Assembly: GCA_934090595.1 (NCBI GenBank)
Contig: CAKOJO010000058.1
Location: 1 to 7,198, forward strand
DNA length: 7,198 bases
DNA from: an uncultured Bacilli bacterium
GTDB taxonomy: Bacteria > Bacillota_I > Bacilli_A > RF39 > UBA660
Direction: 5' to 3'
This document shows, in pieces, positions 5,585-7,198 of the stretch (the first letter of the stretch is position 1; every line of letters begins with the position of its first letter). Both the position numbers and the translations under genes were made by a program. The notes under the pieces were generated by a model. It saw nothing but the letters and a program-made list of their open reading frames with translations. It ran no database searches and was not told the DNA's origin.

Positions 5585-6421
5585 ATGAAATTAATTGATA
5601 AGATTAAGAAAGCAATTATGGATGAAGAAGAGGATGAGTTAGAAGGGGAACAACTTGTTAAGAAGATTGATGTTGAAAGAACTACGAATACTACTTTGAA
5701 TGATGCAGTGGAGGAAAAGACTGTTACTACTTTTGAAGAGTTTGTTCCTAAGGTTGATACTAAGAAACCTATTATATTTGATGAGGAAGATTTTGTTTCT
5801 TCGGATGTTGTTTATGAAGAACCTGTTAAAAAGAAGGAAGAATCTAAGCCTTTGTATGGTGGTTATGGATTAAGGGATGAAAAGACTAAAGAAAAGTTTA
5901 AGCCTTCTCCTGTTATATCTCCGGTGTATGGTCTTTTACATAAAGAGGATTTAGAACGTCAAGAAGTTCCTTCGAAGTCTTTAGAAAGTTTATTTAAAGA
6001 AGAAAGACAAGAAGTTAATTTTGATGCAGTAAGACAAAAAGCTTATGGTGTAAAGGAAGAGATTAAAGTTACTGAGGAACCTGTTAAAGAGGATACTTCA
6101 ACTGATTTGTTTTTTGAAATGAAGGATGATGTTGTTGGAGTAGATAAAGTAACTATTGGAGATGCAGAAGAATATTATCAGGATTTAGGGTTAGAATATA
6201 ATATAGATTATAAAGATGCTGATAAGGAAAAAGAAAAACAAAAAATGACTAGAAGTAAAAAGAATAAAGAACTTACTGAAATGGTTGATGAAGAAATTAA
6301 AGAAGATAAATTAATTGAAGAAGAGACTAAGAGTAAGAAAAGTAAAAAGAAAATAGATGATGAAGCAGAAGAAAAAAATCTTTATGATTTAATTGACATG
6401 ATGTACGATAGTAAGGAGTGA
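5585..6421 (+). CDS. Charged, mostly disordered protein with short motifs (unknown function)
   Basis: A 278-residue cytoplasmic protein, not recognised. It has no signal peptide or membrane segment. Glu, Lys and Asp dominate and most of it should be disordered. Ordered-looking islands: an amphipathic N-terminal helix MKLIDKIKKAI (1-11), KPLYGGYGLRDEKT (88-101), KPSPVISPVYGLLHKED (106-122), ESLFKEERQEVNFDAVRQKA (134-153), a TIGDAEEYYQDLGLEY segment (190-205), a Lys-rich stretch (about 218-258) and the C-terminal NLYDLIDMMYDSKE (265-278). Islands of this kind in disordered chains are typical binding motifs, so it may be an adaptor at the membrane. The ATG at 5585 was chosen because the GTG at 5579 overlaps the AGAGGTG ribosome site. 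The next gene's ribosome site lies in its last codons. It ends in TGA. Confidence 0.82.
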   Translation: MKLIDKIKKAIMDEEEDELEGEQLVKKIDVERTTNTTLNDAVEEKTVTTFEEFVPKVDTKKPIIFDEEDFVSSDVVYEEPVKKKEESKPLYGGYGLRDEKTKEKFKPSPVISPVYGLLHKEDLERQEVPSKSLESLFKEERQEVNFDAVRQKAYGVKEEIKVTEEPVKEDTSTDLFFEMKDDVVGVDKVTIGDAEEYYQDLGLEYNIDYKDADKEKEKQKMTRSKKNKELTEMVDEEIKEDKLIEEETKSKKSKKKIDDEAEEKNLYDLIDMMYDSKE

Positions 6422-6425
6422 TAGA

Positions 6426-6695
6426 ATGACTGATTTTAATCAAGTGTTGTTGTCGGTACTATTAGTACTTTGTTGTGTACTTGTTGTATTTTTAATAGTT
6501 GTTTCAATAAAGTTGTTATATACTACTGATAAAGTTAATATAATATTAACAGATGTTGAAAAGAAGCTAAATAGTGTTAGTGGAGTATTTTCTTTGATTG
6601 ATACTGTTACTGATGGACTTTCAGCATTTAGTGATGTAGTATTTAATAGATTAGTTTTAATAGTAGAAAAATTATTTGGAAAAAAGGAGAGATAA
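6426..6695 (+). CDS. Small single-pass membrane protein, DUF948/YtxG-like
   Basis: An 89-residue protein with one strong membrane helix (about 7-31) ending in Lys, then an amphipathic segment TDKVNIILTDVEKKLNSVSG (34-53) and a hydrophobic helix (about 56-82) ending in a basic tail. This layout, and its place directly before a YtxH gene, matches the DUF948/YtxG family, whose genes often sit beside ytxH in Bacilli. Sequence identity is not clear enough for a firm family call. AAGGAG at 6413-6418 sits in the end of the previous gene, and the ATG is five bases after that stop. The ytxH-like gene begins one base after its TAA, so the three are tightly coupled. Function in the family is unknown. 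Confidence 0.75.
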   Translation: MTDFNQVLLSVLLVLCCVLVVFLIVVSIKLLYTTDKVNIILTDVEKKLNSVSGVFSLIDTVTDGLSAFSDVVFNRLVLIVEKLFGKKER

Positions 6696-6696
6696 T

Positions 6697-7092
6697 ATGG
6701 CTAAAAAAGGATTATTTGGTTTAATCGCAGGGATTGGTTTAGGAGCAGGATTAGGTGTTTTATTTGCACCTGAAAAAGGAGAAGTTACTAGAAAGAAACT
6801 TAAAGAAAAGTTAGATGATTTAGTAAAAGAAGTTAAGGAACTTGATGCAGAAGATGTAAAACTTGTTATTGAAGAAAAAATTGATGAAATAAAAGAAGAT
6901 TTAGAAGATTTAGACAAGGAAAAAGTAAAAGAAGTTGCACAAGAAAAATTAAAACAAGTTAGTGATAAGATTGAAGATCTTGCTAAACTTGCTAAAGATA
7001 AAGCTACTCCAGTTGTTATGGAAAAGGTTGAAGATTTAAGAAAGTATGCTTTAAAAGTTACTAAACAAGTTGAAAAGAAATTAGAAAAATAG
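6697..7092 (+). CDS. YtxH domain-containing protein
   Basis: A 131-residue protein. Residues 4-24 form the glycine-rich hydrophobic segment typical of YtxH (KGLFGLIAGIGLGAGLGVLF), followed at once by APEKGEVTRKKL (25-36), the family hallmark APxxGxxTRxxL. The remaining ~95 residues are a highly charged Glu/Lys/Asp/Val helical tail, likely amphipathic or coiled-coil, with a basic end. YtxH proteins are membrane-associated and in Bacillus are linked to general stress, with unknown molecular function. The ATG at 6697 was chosen over a TTG at 6676 because AAGGAG (6684-6689) is seven bases before it. A terminator follows directly, so it is the last gene of the operon. Codons end in A more than in the genes just upstream. 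Confidence 0.88.
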   Translation: MAKKGLFGLIAGIGLGAGLGVLFAPEKGEVTRKKLKEKLDDLVKEVKELDAEDVKLVIEEKIDEIKEDLEDLDKEKVKEVAQEKLKQVSDKIEDLAKLAKDKATPVVMEKVEDLRKYALKVTKQVEKKLEK

Positions 7093-7096
7093 TTTT

Positions 7097-7120
7097 ACAC
7101 ATCTTATGATGTGTTTTTTT
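7097..7120 (+). terminator. Intrinsic terminator of the envelope operon
   Basis: ACACATC (7097-7103) pairs with GATGTGT (7108-7114) around a TTAT loop, followed by a T-run to 7120. It lies five bases after the last stop codon. Confidence 0.85.
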
Positions 7121-7125
7121 AGGAT

Positions 7126-7151
7126 GATTGTCAAATAGTGTGTGTAGACAC
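7126..7151 (+). repeat. Possible terminal repeat of a second mobile element
   Basis: After the terminator the sequence TTGTCAA, nine bases, GTAGACAC resembles the left-hand IS end, which in reverse reads TTGTCAA, six bases, GTAGACAC. The two face opposite ways, so the second element would extend right, out of the window. The internal spacer differs in length, so it is probably a different element. Only 47 bases follow, with no readable protein; on the minus strand a TAA at 7172-7174 ends a frame of eight codons. Confidence 0.35.
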
Positions 7152-7198
7152 AAAATAAGCAATAATTATTATTATGAAGCTGATGCAAATGCGTTGGC

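Noticed and set aside
6672..6917. Minus-strand ORF of 81 codons, Ser-rich
   Set aside because: It is the reverse of the Glu/Lys codons of the YtxH gene (CTT/TTC runs give Ser/Phe/Leu) and has no ribosome site.
1..7198. TGA as Trp (Mycoplasma-like code)
   Set aside because: TGA ends rmuC at a terminator and ends the 5585-6421 gene just before the next start, and all Trp codons seen in conserved motifs are TGG.
1..7198. CRISPR array, tRNA, rRNA or riboswitch
   Set aside because: No regularly spaced repeats, no tRNA-like cloverleaf and no leader long enough to hold a riboswitch; the gaps between genes are mostly under 110 bases.
7174..7198. Plus-strand ATG at the right edge as a gene start
   Set aside because: No ribosome site precedes it and only eight codons are visible.

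Overview
The window comes from a very AT-rich, low-GC Gram-positive type genome that uses the standard bacterial code. TGA ends rmuC and the 5585-6421 gene, and every Trp is TGG, so this is not Mycoplasma code 4. Strong GGAGG-type ribosome sites, a YtxH protein, a peptidoglycan ligase and a Gram-positive type lipoprotein fit an uncultured member of the Bacilli / Erysipelotrichia / RF39-like gut Bacillota. That placement is an inference from style, not from a marker gene.

Layout. (1) Bases 1-115 are the 3' end of an IS3-like insertion sequence: the transposase C-terminus plus a terminal repeat. (2) 198-1825 is a two-gene unit, a TVP38/DedA-type membrane protein and rmuC, ending in a hairpin terminator that overlaps the rmuC stop. 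(3) 1934-2500 is an unrecognised soluble protein whose promoter region contains an 11-copy TA repeat, followed by a strong terminator. (4) 4177-2580 on the minus strand is a coupled pair: a small Met-rich coiled-coil protein and a short, divergent MurE ligase that overlap as TAATG. (5) 4178-4260 is a compact divergent promoter region. (6) 4261-4890 is trmB, the tRNA m7G46 methyltransferase. (7) 4933-7092 is a tight four-gene operon: lipoprotein, charged disordered protein with short conserved-looking motifs, small DUF948-like membrane protein and YtxH-family protein, closed by a terminator. (8) 7126-7198 looks like the edge of a second mobile element.

How the genes relate. Most are housekeeping or envelope functions: membrane transporter-like, DNA maintenance, peptidoglycan precursor synthesis and tRNA modification. 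The least described parts are the four-gene envelope operon, which looks like a membrane-anchored assembly with an unstructured adaptor, and the Met-rich coiled-coil protein translationally coupled to the unusual MurE. Plus-strand genes mostly prefer T/G-ending codons and the minus-strand pair prefers A/C-ending codons, which suggests the plus strand is the leading replication strand here. Several starts were moved downstream of the longest possible ORF because the upstream ATG/GTG/TTG overlaps the ribosome site.
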